Source: Aphelocoma coerulescens
Taxonomy: Eukaryota > Chordata > Aves > Passeriformes > Corvidae
Assembly (NCBI RefSeq): GCF_041296385.1
Contig: NW_027184085.1
Span: 52,295,109 to 52,359,108 of the forward strand
Direction: 5' to 3'
Length of the DNA: 64,000 nucleotides
Positions within the stretch are counted from its first letter, which is position 1, and the number at the start of each line of letters is the position of its first letter. The translations under genes were made by a program, and so were the position numbers. The notes beneath the pieces are model-generated. The model was not told the origin of the DNA. It saw nothing but the letters and a program-made list of their open reading frames with translations, and did not search any database. Shown here in pieces: positions 12,532 to 24,122 of the stretch.

Positions 12532-15500
12532 AAAGCCATGGGTTAACAGATTGCTGCGCTCAAGAACACCTTTTGCATTTATATGGTTTTCCTAAAGCAG
12601 TCTTCATACTGAAATATGGGTTTTATAATACTTGCCAAGGTAGTTATGTTACTAATTTTACTATGTAATCCTATAGGACGGAGGAATCCCCAGGATAGGC
12701 ATCATTCATAAGCTTACAGTTAAAAATAGACCAGAATAGGGATCAAAAACAAAACCACAAAGTAACTTAGACTTGGGAGTGCTTGTTCCCAATTCAATGC
12801 ATATCTTCCTCTGTGGATCGCACTGATGTGTTATGTCTTACTCCAGAGTAAAGCTCAGTTCCCCAGGTGGGTCAGCAGCACATGCCATGGAATAGGAGAC
12901 ACCCAAAGGTCATGATAGGCTCTAGGGGAATAGATTATAATGGCTTGGCCCCTTTCCACCTCGGATACAGACCCGAGCAGAGTTCAAATAATTACTTGAA
13001 AAATTTGCCTCTTCTTACTGAAATATTCCACAAATACCAATTCTTTGTCAAATTGCCTTCACCACAGAGACACTAGGAGAGCTAGGGTGATACCTTAAAG
13101 CCAACATTGATGGGGCACTTGCAACTACAGATATGATTCACTTAAGGCATCATTCTGTGCCTTGAATGGCAACTCGTCCAAGCAAATGTGTATCCATACT
13201 GCTGTGCTCTTATCTGTTATTTTCTCATTGGGAAAAAGCCAGGATTGAAAGTATTGATGTAAGGAGAAATAAGCAAAAAAAAGCAGTAAGGCTTTTGCAA
13301 GATCCAGTCTCCCCACCCCCCACTGCCAACAGAAGCAAACTCTGCCAAAGCAGTGCTCTTTCATCAGCGCATAGAGATGAGCTACAAGAATTTGAGACTT
13401 CAGCAATCTTTTCTTATTTTTTTCCACAGGAAAAAAAATAAATCCTCATTTATTGTTGGAAGAAATAAAAATTTCTTGTGCTTGTGCATCAGGGTTTTTT
13501 ATCATGGTATTATATTCAGAAATAGAATAGGGTTTTTCTGTTGATCCATTTGAAGCTCACTCTATCTCACAGTTAATGAGAATGCTCTTCTAGGTTTCTA
13601 TTAAACTCCTTCAGTATTTACTTATGTTCTGATGTCAAGTAAAGGGCTTTACAGCTCTTTAAAAAGCACAATTTACCAATAACTCTGCAGAATGGACACG
13701 ACAAAATTCTGTCCAAGACAGCAAATATAGATCCTTTCCTTACAGCAATAAGGCAGGCAGACTAAGAAAATAGAATTGCCTTTACAGACCCAGGGAACTA
13801 AAAAGGAGAGGGGGAGCAAGGAGAGGGAGAGAGAAAGAAAAGAAAAAAGGCAATTAAGCTAATGCACATTGAGTATCACAAGGTTATAGATATTTCAAGA
13901 GCTGAGCAATTTACCGTCTGGAAAGGGAGAAGAGCTCTTGCATAAAATGTCCTCCAGCTCAGATTTATTATGCTTTTACTTGCATTATATGTGATACAAT
14001 TAGCAGGAGGTGCCAATAAGGCATTCTCTCAAGGACATGGTCATTTCATACCATCTGTTATTAATTGCATTGTCCTTTCTGTAGCTAGATAGAGGGGAAA
14101 AAGTTCTCTGAGAACCACCTGCAAATTCTGACTGTGTGATGTCTGGAATTTAAAAATATCTAACCAGAGTATGTGGATGGATGAAAAGTACCAGAGAAAA
14201 ACTGTTTCTCAAAAATTCAAGAAAAAAATAATGAATATAAGGCCCTAGTGTAATGTACACTAAAGTTAATGTATTGATTTTTTATTCAATTTTCAACTAC
14301 AAAGACAGCTTCTCTGTAAAAGAAAAAATACATGCAGAAATTAAAAAGGAACAATTATACCTCACCACTTAAGATATAGCTGTACTGTGTATGGTGTGTT
14401 GAAGACATGTTTTTTTTTTATTATTTGCATATTCCTTAAGTTGCTCATAAAATCAAAGATAATAAAGATTGTCTGCTCCTTTATTTTTTTTTTAAAGAAG
14501 TACAGAAGTACTGAATACAAGAAAAATGGGGAAACCAAAAGGCTCAGGATGAAATCTCAGATACAGTAGCCTGTGTGGCAGATTCCACAGGGAACAAAAA
14601 TACAAGCTCCGTAAAAATCTTTTGTACCTCTCAGTTTCAACACAGTAACTTAATTGTAAAATATATGATAAAAATGTAAAAAATACAGGTAGATTAAATA
14701 AAATTTGGATTATGCAGTGATATTTTTCAGCATTCTTATTCTTAAAAGTGCTGAAATCTTTTGAAAGCCATATTTAGGTGGAAATTGAGGAAGGCTGTCA
14801 TCAGAATTAGGAGCACAGAGCAGACCATCAGAGCAAGACCAGACAAAAGGATTACAAATAAGAGAAAAAGAAAGAGGTGAGACCGTGTTTGGGTTTAAAT
14901 AATGTTGGCTTCTTTTTGACACCATATATCAAACAAGCAGGCCAAAAGCAGGAATTTAAATTGCACTGCAGATGAAAAGATGTGAGACAGGAGGAGGAAT
15001 TTGAGGGAACAGGAAGAAGTTATTTAACCTACAGGAAGAAAACTAACACTTTTCATATCTAGAAGTCAATATAAAGGATATTATAAAAGATTATTGGCAA
15101 AGAGCTTAATCATAATGTATCTAGCATCTAAGCATGAACACTCAAAACTGAGATTATGCTTTTAGAACACAGCAAAAAATTGGGGCTAGTCTGGTTTACA
15201 GTTTTCATTCTAAGCATTAGGGTGTCCAGCTTCCCAGCAGGGTAAACATTTTCATTTTATTTTAAATATGTGAAGTCACAAAATCTCTCCACAGTATGTT
15301 CTGGGAACTAATACACATGATACCTGATTATTCACTTAAACATTTTACCTTTCATTTTAGCCTTGAAATTAAGTAATAGCATAGCTAGCCTTTTGCTTAT
15401 GAAATTCTCATATTTTGTGTTCCTTATGTAATGTTTCAAAAGACTAATTTAGGACTTTAAGTTTAGACAAAAAATGCTGCAATACTTAAATTAACTGTAA

Positions 15501-16317
15501 CATACTTCTATACATACATTAAATTAGTATTTATACCCAAAACCATACAAGTCTGTGAGATCTTTACAATATTTTTTTCATTAAAAAGTGTTTGTGCTTC
15601 TTTCTGATGAGGACCTGATAAGCCACAGAAAATCATATGTGAAATTTTATGTCATCTTGGTACTTTCTATTTAACAAAGGGATTTTTTATACTCTTGTTT
15701 CATTTTTTAAACATGAACAAAAGAAAACAACTTTTTCCTCCTTCAAATCAGGCAGAAGTGGTTTTCAGTCCTTCTCAGAGATACACCCTCTTCCACCCTG
15801 GAGCTGTTCCCAGTCTTATTGTCTTGTTCCATGTTCAGCAGGAAGCCTTTTATATCTAAGTAGATTTCTATTTTCATTAATTATTTATCCCACCAGGCAG
15901 GGCTAGGTGCCCCTTCCATCCTTATAATACTGTTAATGCATGGTGTGTACTAGAAGCACACACCAACTTCTCTGTAGCTTAAACTTGAGTCCTATTATGA
16001 CTGATTTATAATCTTCCGCTGCTCATGTTCTATGTGAACACTAAAAATCCATAGACGTTTACACTGCTCTTGTTAAAAAATGAGATGCACACATGAAAAA
16101 TGTACACACCTAGCACGGCATACAGAGCACTGATTACAAAGATTGTTAGTTACCTCATGACCCTGGTATTGCTGAGAAGATCCTTTGAAACTGAAGCCAT
16201 GATCTCACCATCTGATGTAGAAACCAAAGGAGAAGAAGAAGAAGATTTGCCCCAGGTATTGGCAAAGATTGTTCAACAGATCTGTCAAAACCTACCTGTT
16301 TTTTCCCCATGTGTGCT
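12532..16317. other. Unique AT-rich noncoding stretch
   Basis: There is no supported gene. It includes a GA-rich purine patch near 13800-13850 and several A runs. The longest open frames (around 13125-13441, about 100 codons on both strands) have no recognisable domain and overlap each other. The segment from about 16100 to 16317 may include poorly preserved CR1 sequence upstream of the clear endonuclease match. Confidence 0.55.
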
Positions 16318-16732
16318 GACAGTCCCAGAGTCACAACACCATAACCATAAGCAAAACCTGGTGGGAGGCTGTGGCTGGTGTGCCATGATGAATGGTTGTA
16401 GGCTCTTCAGGAGGAATAGCAGGGGAAGGAGAGATAAGAGGATGTCACTACATAAGGGAGGGTTTGGATTTTGTGGCATTTCCAGTTGGCAATGACGCAG
16501 TTGTGTACCTCTGGATAAGAACAAGGGGGAAGCAAATAGAGCAGATGTTCGGGCAGTGTACTACCTCCTGCCCAGCCAGAATAATGATGCTGATGAATTG
16601 TTCTACAAAGAGTTAAAGGATATCTCTAGACCATCCTTTGTTGTCCTTGTGGGTGATTTTAACTTCCCAGCCATCAACTGCAAGTGTCATACAGGGGACA
16701 CAAACAGGTCCTGGAAATTTCTGATGCACATT
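16318..16732 (+). mobile_element. CR1 LINE copy 1, ORF2 endonuclease part (5' piece)
   Basis: Conceptual translation gives pieces of the CR1 ORF2 apurinic-endonuclease-like domain: a TWWE-type motif near 16350, NGCRLFRRN, REGLDFVAFPVGND, and LFYKEL, with the conserved GDFN catalytic-region motif at 16652-16663. The frame changes at least twice (one frame to about 16440, another to about 16545, then back), so the copy is dead. It is interrupted at 16732 by a complete solo LTR and resumes at 18126. The left boundary is where similarity becomes clear and may lie further upstream. Confidence 0.88.
16728..16732 (+). repeat. Target-site duplication ACATT (left copy)
   Basis: ACATT lies directly before the LTR TG start. 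The identical ACATT follows the LTR end at 18126-18130. A 5-bp duplication is typical of ERVL-class and some other ERV integrations. Confidence 0.85.
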
Positions 16733-18125
16733 TGTCATGGGTTAGCAAGCATAGTCCCAGAAGGGATGTCCTTGCTGAGGGGTGCTTACAGCTTCCTCTG
16801 TGACCTGATAGGACCTATCAGCTGACCAGTTTAAATATGGACAATTATTTAAGCCACTTAAAGTTGTGACCGCCTCTGTGATGCACACTTAAGAATAGAC
16901 AACGCCCCTCCCCCCAAGCTCTCTCTCGTTTCCGGCGCTGGGACAGGTGGCTGCAGGCCCTGTGTGGGGGCCAGTGGGGCCGGCCAGGCCCTGCTTGGGC
17001 CAGGCCGGGCCGGGCCACGGCCATCCTGGAGCCGATGGGCCTGTTCCACCTGTGGAACACTCCCCACCCCCCACAGCCCTGCTGTGAGCAGCCAGAGAGG
17101 CCCGGCTACCCCATCCTCCAGTGCGGCCAAGATTCAGACGAAAGCTGCCCACTGCTCTCCAGCAGAGATCATGTGGCCAACAGCGATAAGCAACATTCCA
17201 GCTGCAAGGCCTAGGTGAGATTAACCCTTTTAGTGCTGCGAAGAGCTGAAAACCTGACGGAGAAGAAAGAGGCTGAAGAAGAAAGCTGAAATTCTGTTGT
17301 AAAGCTATGATATATCAGAGTACCCGTTGTAATTTCATGAAGGCGTGGGGGGTGGAACGTTCAACTTGTACTTGTGAGCAAAAGCACCTGCGCTGAGATA
17401 GGCAGATGCTGAAGCAGCTGTAATTTCATGAGAAGTTTGAACAGGGAGAGATGGAAGCGATGAGGACTTTTGCTCCAAATGGAAAAGGAGAAAACCTCAG
17501 TTCCTAGAGATGCTTCCAGAGATAGTCCTAGAGATGGAGATGAGGAGGAACCTTTGCTCCAAGGGAAGGAGAAGGGCCTCTATTCTTAGAGATGAAATGC
17601 TCCCAGAGATGGGTGAAGAGAACTTTTGTTTCTGAACAGCTCAACCTTAAAATTTTACCCCAAAAACCTTCCAAGAGTGGACCCTTGAAAGCAGTTGTGG
17701 GAACAGCTGCAAGTCGGGGGGGAGGGACTCACATGCGAGCAGAGAACCAACCTGGGTGGCTGTCTCATTGTGATAATGTTTTCATAGCATGAACAAGAGA
17801 GACTCCTCTTCCTAAATGGACTGAACAAGGTTATTATGGAAGTGGTAAACAGACTGAACATCTCAAGGGCTGTCTTTCTACATTGTCAGTGGGAGAAGGG
17901 AGAAAGTTGGGGGGGAAGGAGTAGTGTTCTGAAGGTGTGGTATAATTTTTTTTTTTCTCTTCTTTTAGGTCTGTTAATAAACTTCTTTATATTCTTTCAA
18001 GTTTGGTGCCTGCTTTGCGTTTCTCCTAATTCTTATCTCACAGAAGGTAAACAGTAATGAGTATTTTGGGCCAAACCACTACACTAAATTGTTGTTTCTG
18101 CCCGGTACAAACTAAACCCGCTACA
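16733..18125 (+). mobile_element. Complete solo LTR, ERVL-like, inserted in CR1
   Basis: A 1,393-bp element starts TGTCATGGGTTAGC and ends AACCCGCTACA. The ends are an imperfect inverted repeat (TGTCATGGGTT against TGTAGCGGGTT, 8 of 11), and perfect ACATT duplications flank it. An AATAAA signal at 17976-17981 lies about 145 bp before the end, giving the sense orientation. A GC-rich, CpG-containing core lies at about 16910-17150. No gag, pol or env coding sequence is present, so this is a solo LTR left by recombination between two LTRs. It is longer than most LTRs. Passerine genomes carry long ERVL-type LTRs of this style, but the subfamily assignment is inferred. Open frames on the minus strand in the GC core are artefacts. 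Confidence 0.9.
17976..17981 (+). promoter_or_regulatory. LTR polyadenylation signal AATAAA
   Basis: AATAAA follows a T-rich run and is followed by a T/G-rich stretch, as expected for the R-U5 part of an LTR read on the + strand. Confidence 0.7.
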
Positions 18126-18130
18126 ACATT
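18126..18130 (+). repeat. Target-site duplication ACATT (right copy)
   Basis: Identical to the left copy at 16728-16732, it marks the LTR insertion point. Confidence 0.85.
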
Positions 18131-18722
18131 GCAGGTACTAAGGGAGCCGAGTAAGAAGGGCACCCTCCTAGATTTGTTTTTTTGAAACAAAGGAAATTGT
18201 GGGCACAATGGTGATTGGTGGCTGTCTTGGTCACAGTGACCATGAAATAGTTGAATTTCAAGTTGTTGGCAATCAAAGCAAAACTTCAACCCTGGCTATA
18301 GGGAGAGCAGACTTCAGAGTTATGAAAGAATTACTTAGTAAGGTCCCCTAAGAATCTGCTTTTGAAGGTATTGTTGTCCATGAATTCTGGTCACTTTTTC
18401 AGAGACGTCTGTAAAGACCACAGAAGCAGGCAATTCCACAATGCTGGAAGTCAAGCAAGAAGAATGGCTTGACTGAGCAGGAAAAGGAAAGTATATGGAC
18501 ATTGGAAGCAAGGACAGGTGACACGGAAGGGTAGAGAGGCCTTACAGAGAGATCTGGATAGAATAGAGAGCTGGGAAATCAACAACAACTACATGAAATT
18601 TAATGAAAGAAATTGACATTTTCTGCATCTAGGAAAGGATGGTCCTGGTTATGCATACGAACTGAGGGAAGACAGGCAGCAGAACAGCCCTGCAGAAAGA
18701 GATGTGCGGGTTTGGGCTGGTT
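18126..18722 (+). mobile_element. CR1 LINE copy 1, 3' piece with internal deletion
   Basis: After the right ACATT the CR1 resumes. A stretch resembling KKGTLLDLF is followed by HSDHE-like sequence (GTCACAGTGACCATGAAATA), the end of the endonuclease domain. The linker region continues to about 18520. The sequence then jumps to the region after the reverse transcriptase core (CTGGATAGAATAGAGAGCTG, then ATGAAATTTAATGAAAG), so roughly 1 kb of ORF2 is missing. There are many stops. It ends abruptly near 18722, where a CR1 in the opposite orientation begins. Confidence 0.85.
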
Positions 18723-19265
18723 ATCTTCATTGCAGTCTAAGATTATCCTAGACTGCTTGCTGCTTGCTGCGCTGCTTTCCTGGATGTCAGGGCAATTGAA
18801 GTCCCTCAATAGGATTATGCCCTATGAGCATGATGCTTCCTGTAGTTCTTCATCAACAACCTCCCCTTGATTGAGTAGCCAGTAGTAAACGTGAACCACA
18901 AAGATTCCTTTGCCGTCTTGGTCTCTAATATTCACTCATAAATTCTCAATATGTGCATTGCTGTTTTTCATAAACAGCACTGTGTAGTCAATCCTTTATT
19001 TACTTTTCTTTTTAAATTTAGAGGACAAACCCCCCCTTTCTTTCCCTGCATGTCCCTCCTAAACAGTTTATAGCTATTGCTTGCAGCACTCCAACCATGT
19101 GATTCATCCCACCAAGTTTCCATAATGACAAATAGATCATACTTTTCCAGCAGTACAGTAGGAAATCTTACTGTTTTCTCCTTCTTTGCCTGCATTACTG
19201 TACTGCTGTTGAAGATGTCCTTTGAGCAGCACCTGTAAGATGAATGAAATTGGACATGAATTGAC
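18723..19265 (-). mobile_element. CR1 LINE copy 2, ORF2 endonuclease, reversed
   Basis: On the minus strand, an open frame of 99 codons (19267 to 18968) carries METWWDESHGWSAASNSYKLF followed by RRDMQGKKGG, the N-terminal CR1 endonuclease with its ETWW motif. Further along, in other frames, come VYYWLLNQGEVVDEEL, then RDFNCPDIQ (the GDFN motif with G changed to R) and KQSR near 18750. The reading is broken by frameshifts around 18870-18970. The element stops at about 18723 against copy 1, without a 3' UTR or tail. Confidence 0.88.
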
Positions 19266-20324
19266 AAGCTTTCTCAAATTGAAGAACCTATTGCAAAGTT
19301 AAGGGGGCTGCTTAAGAAAATACTATTAAATTACATATTGTTAAATCTCATCACATAATACAGACCTTTAAAAATGCCTAATAAATACATATTTCTTATC
19401 ATTTTACCTACATGTTGCATTTGAATTTAACCATATAGCCTAAAATAAATTCCAAGTGTCTGTAGTCAGATCCCGTTATGGATCCTGCTCTTAAGACGTG
19501 CCTAGGCTATTCCTCACACATTATTCTTGAATGCAACTATGTATCATTTCTTTAGAAGCCAGCACCTCTGATGAGACTGATTTCTTTTCCATGAAAAGTA
19601 GATCTTGTAGGCATATCCAGAGATCGATAGCTGCCTCTATCCACTAGGTTATAACCTACTACTGGAGTATTTAACTCTAAGGCAGCTCCCTAAATTGCAA
19701 AAAGAGTCACAAACAAATAAACAGACAGACCTATCTTGCTAGTTTTACATTCCCCAAGTTATTTGTAGCCATATTTTCTGCACTTACTGCAAAACAGTCC
19801 CATTTGTGTATGCTTTGTTGCAATATGCATGCTATGGAAAGAGAACTCTATGGGGAATGCTGTAATCTTTTCTGTGTGGATCACATGAGGTTCTTACAAG
19901 GGTAAACTACCAAAATAAATATAGGGAGAAGAATATTTGATGTGAAACCTCCACCAATGTAATACAAAGTCAGAAACACAAACAACTGAGAAAGCTGTAT
20001 TAAAACATGTCTATATTTGAATTTAATATTTATAGAAGATACTGGAACAGCAGCCCTAGAGATGGATGCTTTTTATTCAGCCACACCGGGGGAGAGCCCA
20101 TATGGTTCTTTCTGTTCCGTTGAACAGACAGCGGCAGATGGGCACTTCTTTTTGCCTAAGAAAGCATAGGAAGATCATACTCAAGGGAAATGCAGATAGA
20201 TGACTAGATGTTACTGCACTAAATAAATACCAGCAGACATAGCACATGCTATAAATCCTGTATGTATGATCAGTCAGGAATGGAAAATAACTGCTACTGT
20301 CCCTTAGGAGGGGGGAACTCCGGA
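19266..20324. other. Unique noncoding spacer between CR1 copies
   Basis: About 1 kb with no recognised gene or repeat. A 90-codon minus-strand frame at 20077-20349 has no domain I recognise. Confidence 0.5.
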
Positions 20325-21498
20325 AGTGTTTAAGGATGTTGTAGGTCATGCAGAAAGAAAATTAAGAGAGGTGAGAGCTCAGAATTTAATCTGGCCACTG
20401 CTGTGAAGGATAATAAAAATGTTTTTATAAATACATCAATGACTAAAGGAGGAACAAGGAAAACCTCCATTCTTTATTGGACAAGTGGGGGATTATAATC
20501 ACCAAAGATGAGGAAAAGGCTGAGATACCTAACACTTTTTTGCCTCAGCCTTCAGCATTAAGGCAGGTTATCCTCCAGATAACTGGCCTCCTGAGCTGAT
20601 AGATGGGGTCGGGGAGTAGAATAAACCCCCTAAAATCCAGGAAGAAGTAGTTAGTGAACTGCCAAGCCAGTTAGATTCTCACAAGTCTATGGCACCAGAT
20701 GCAATCCATCCTAGGTGATGAGGGAGCTGGTGGAAGAGCTCGCCAAGCCTCTGTCCATCATTTATCATCAGTCCTGGCTAAGTGAGGAGGTCCCAGACAA
20801 CTGGAGGTTTACCAGTGTGACACCCACTCACAAGAAGGGCTGGAAGGAGGACCTAGGGAACTACAAGCCTGTCAGCCTGACCTTGGTGCCTGGCAGGGTT
20901 ATGGAGTAGATCATCTTGAGTGCAATCCCATGGTACCTACAGGACAGCTGGAAGATCAGGCCCAGACAGCACACCTAAAGCAAAGGCACATCCTGCCTGA
21001 CCAACCTGATCTCCTTTTGCAGCTAGATGACTCAGCTAGAGGATGAGGGAAATCCTGTGGATATTGTCTATCTGGACTTGAGAAGAGCCTCTGACACTGT
21101 CTCCTACAGCATTCTCCCGGAAAACCTGGCAACCCACAGCCTGGAGGGGTGCACTCTTGGCTGGGTTAAGAGCTGGGCCCAGGGAGTGTAGGTAAGTGGT
21201 GCTGCATCCACAGGCATCAGTGTTGGGCCCAATCCTGTTTAATATCTTTAATCTGGATGAGGGTACTGACTACCATTAGCAAATTTATGGAGAACACCAG
21301 GTTGGATCGGCCTGTCCATCTGGAGGGCAGAAAGTGCTGCAGAAGGACCTGGACAGGCTGGATCAATGGGCCATGAACAATGGCATGAGGTTCAACAAGA
21401 CAAAGTTCTAGGCACTACACCTTAACTACAACAAACCCATGCAGAGCTATAGGCAAGGGGCAGAGTGACTGGAAAACTGCCCAGTGGAAAAAAACCAA
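20325..21498 (+). mobile_element. CR1 LINE copy 3, ORF2 reverse transcriptase region
   Basis: Translation in shifting frames follows the CR1 ORF2 reverse transcriptase. It starts with the pre-RT linker (KDNKNVFINTS-like, 20400-20450) and then ELVEELAKPLSIIYHQSWLS (20724 onward) and NYKPVSLT. Motif A is present as DIVYLDL from 21060, keeping its aspartate. Motif C is lost: the canonical FADD reads FMEN at 21284-21295. Stops and frameshifts are frequent. Both ends are truncated: it starts in the linker and stops near 21498, before the C-terminal part and 3' UTR. The copy is dead. Confidence 0.9.
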
Positions 21499-22960
21499 GT
21501 ACATTGAAGCTTTACATTCAATGATGTTTTGGTAACTGCAGACAATCACAGGTGGCTTAGTCTGTTGTTGTCTGTATAGGGTCCTCATTAAGTACACCTC
21601 TTAACTTGCTTCTCTCTTGATATGCAAAAAGTATGTTTGCCTTGTGAGTGTATTGGAAAAGATGTATAAGGGGTATAAACCCCTCTGTGAGAGGAAAAAG
21701 TGGAGTGTGAGTCTGCTCTTGTTGTGCTTGTCGTTTATTGTAGTACCTAACAGGTGTGCATCATCACAGCCTCTCCTACACAAAGCCAAAGGCATCAGTT
21801 TCATGCAAGAGCTGTAAGCATGCAGGTAAGCTGAAGAGCTGTAGCCACAAGGTGACATCAGATGGAGAAAATTGCATAGGTATGAGAGAAAAACACAAAG
21901 GAGAGATTATTACTGAGAGACCATAAGATGTAAGTTCAGGGTTATTATGGGAGAGCCAAGATCCTGCTTTGCCCACCAAAAAAAGATGTTAATTGATGCT
22001 GTGAATTACCTGCCTGAAGTTTATAGAGATATTTTTTCATGGAGTAAATAATGAAATTTGCCCATTATTTGCAATGGTTTATCCATGATGGAAGGAAGGG
22101 ATGTAAGGACTGAACCACTTCTTGGTTTGGTCAGCATTTTACATGATGTTTTCACACCACCCACTTCTGCCAGGTCTCACTTCCTCGCCATGGAAGTTTG
22201 CATTTAAACATTGATCTGTATGAAGGCTACGTCTGGCAGATCATAGCTGTCCTGTGGGGGATATTTAGGGTGATTCTCAGAAAACTTTTTCACTGGTTCA
22301 CATTTTTGTCAGCCATTTTACCCATTCCATAGCCCTACAGTATTTCTCCTAGATATGTTGAATGCCTTTGTATTCATGTCAGTTCACCACTACTTTGCAT
22401 ATCCCACTTCTTTCAGCACTTTGGTCTATCAGATGCCAATTTAACTAAATAAGATTTTCAGGTAACCTTCTTTAGTGTCTCGTAAATTCGGCCAAGAAAC
22501 TAATACATCTGTCAGCCGGTCTAACTCTTCTTCAGTAAATTAATCTGTAGATGATTATGACTGGACAACTGCTCAAACAGAGTTCTAGGGTGAGTTTTTC
22601 TAGGTCTTCATCTGCAATATCTTCACAGACAAAGCTAAATAACTTCTAAATCCAGACTTTGATACTGAGAGAGTTTGATTATAGAAAACTAAAACAGAGT
22701 AGATTTAACACATAGATTTAACATTACACATGAAAAAAACCAAGACATGAGGGCAGGCTGAGTAGGTGAAAAAAATGGTCCAAATACAACCTTCTCTCTG
22801 CCCACATGTTACTTCACACAGGACCTTTCTAGTTTGCAATACACTCCTCAGTCCCACACCGACCTCTGAAAATTGCTTCCTCTTTTCACCCATCCCGTGA
22901 CACCACACTGGCTGCGCCTTCTGCTTGCTACTACACTCCATCTGCAGTTTCTCAGGACTT

Positions 22961-22985
22961 CCTCTCTCTCTCTTTCTCTCTCTTT
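22961..22985. repeat. (CT)n short repeat
   Basis: CT dinucleotides with one TTT interruption lie in a wider pyrimidine-rich zone (22930-23100). Confidence 0.85.
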
Positions 22986-24095
22986 TTGCCCTCTATGTCC
23001 TTCCTTTCCTCATGTCAGCATGGTCTATTTTCCCCAAGGCAATCAACCATCTCCCTTCCTCCACACTGTACCCCCTCCCCCACCCTCAATCCAGTCATCC
23101 TCCTTTTCTTACGGAAACTCATCACAAACCAAGAGCTACACAAACTTGGAATGCAGTATGTCACACAGACCATGTCTTCATTAGATCTAAGCTGGGACAA
23201 TTATTTATTGTTCAAATTATATTTGATGTGGTGACTGTATCCAGACCAGGGGATTTTTTTATGTGTTATAAATTGGGTGTATAATACTAAAAATTGTAAC
23301 TTTATCCTCAAAGTTTGCAATCTAATTTTAAAACAGCAAGCTGATTACTGCTTTTTAGCAGTGGGTGCTATGAATTATTAGTATTTGCTCTTTAGTGAGT
23401 CCCTAACTTAAGAGCACTAGGAGAATGGTGGCAAGAAGAAAGCTCTAACCTGTTTTCAAAATAACTGTGTAATTGGCATGAGAAGTGGTCCTGGACAACT
23501 TGCTCTACCCTGGTGTTCTTTCACTCCTGCCCCAGTGTCTCAGCTGCCTCTCACAGATGAATAGTAACGTCCAAGCAATTTTTACTGACTATTTCAAAAG
23601 CTGGGACTTTGTGTCATTGGATCTGCTGCTTTCCTGTGGTAAGGTCTCCTCTTTCTGCGATACCTAACAGACTGGTTGATGAGTTCTTTGAGAATTTTAG
23701 TGAGACTATCTCAATGGAAGGAGACAAAAAGCTCTCAGCAGCTCGGAACATGCTTGAAGTGAATATCTGCTATGGAGGGATGTTTTGCCACTTTTGACTG
23801 TGCCTCAGCTCTTTAACCACAGTCACACAGAGGGAGATATTGAAAATCAACTGGAAATGCTGTGCTCCCCAGAGAAGCTGTGCTAAGGCAATGTCACAGC
23901 AAACAAAAGGGATTCTTTCCAGAAAGTAGTAAGTATGCCAGGCATTTTACTTTCAGAAGAAGAAAGGGAGAGTTTTACTATGAGAAGCACAATGATATAC
24001 TGGATTGAGTTTTGCCAGTTGAGTTTTTGGTAAAAATTAAAAATTATTATTGAGGAATCTTGCCAGATAACTAAAGTTTACCAGTTACAAAGCTC

Positions 24096-24122
24096 ATTTA
24101 TTTATTTATTTATTTATTTATT
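24096..24122. repeat. (ATTT)n microsatellite
   Basis: Nearly seven perfect copies of ATTT. Confidence 0.95.

Noticed and set aside
12219..12668. 106-codon minus frame and 65-codon + frame
   Set aside because: They lie across the GC-rich LTR and its GGGCA repeats and have no retroviral or host domain.
16845..17218. Pro/Gly/Ala-rich frames on both strands
   Set aside because: They lie in the GC-rich core of the solo LTR, where stop codons are rare by composition.
23485..23797. Possible exon ending at a GTAAGG donor near 23638
   Set aside because: No convincing acceptor upstream and no recognised protein. The first 25 bp faintly resemble CR1 3' UTR, but too briefly to call.
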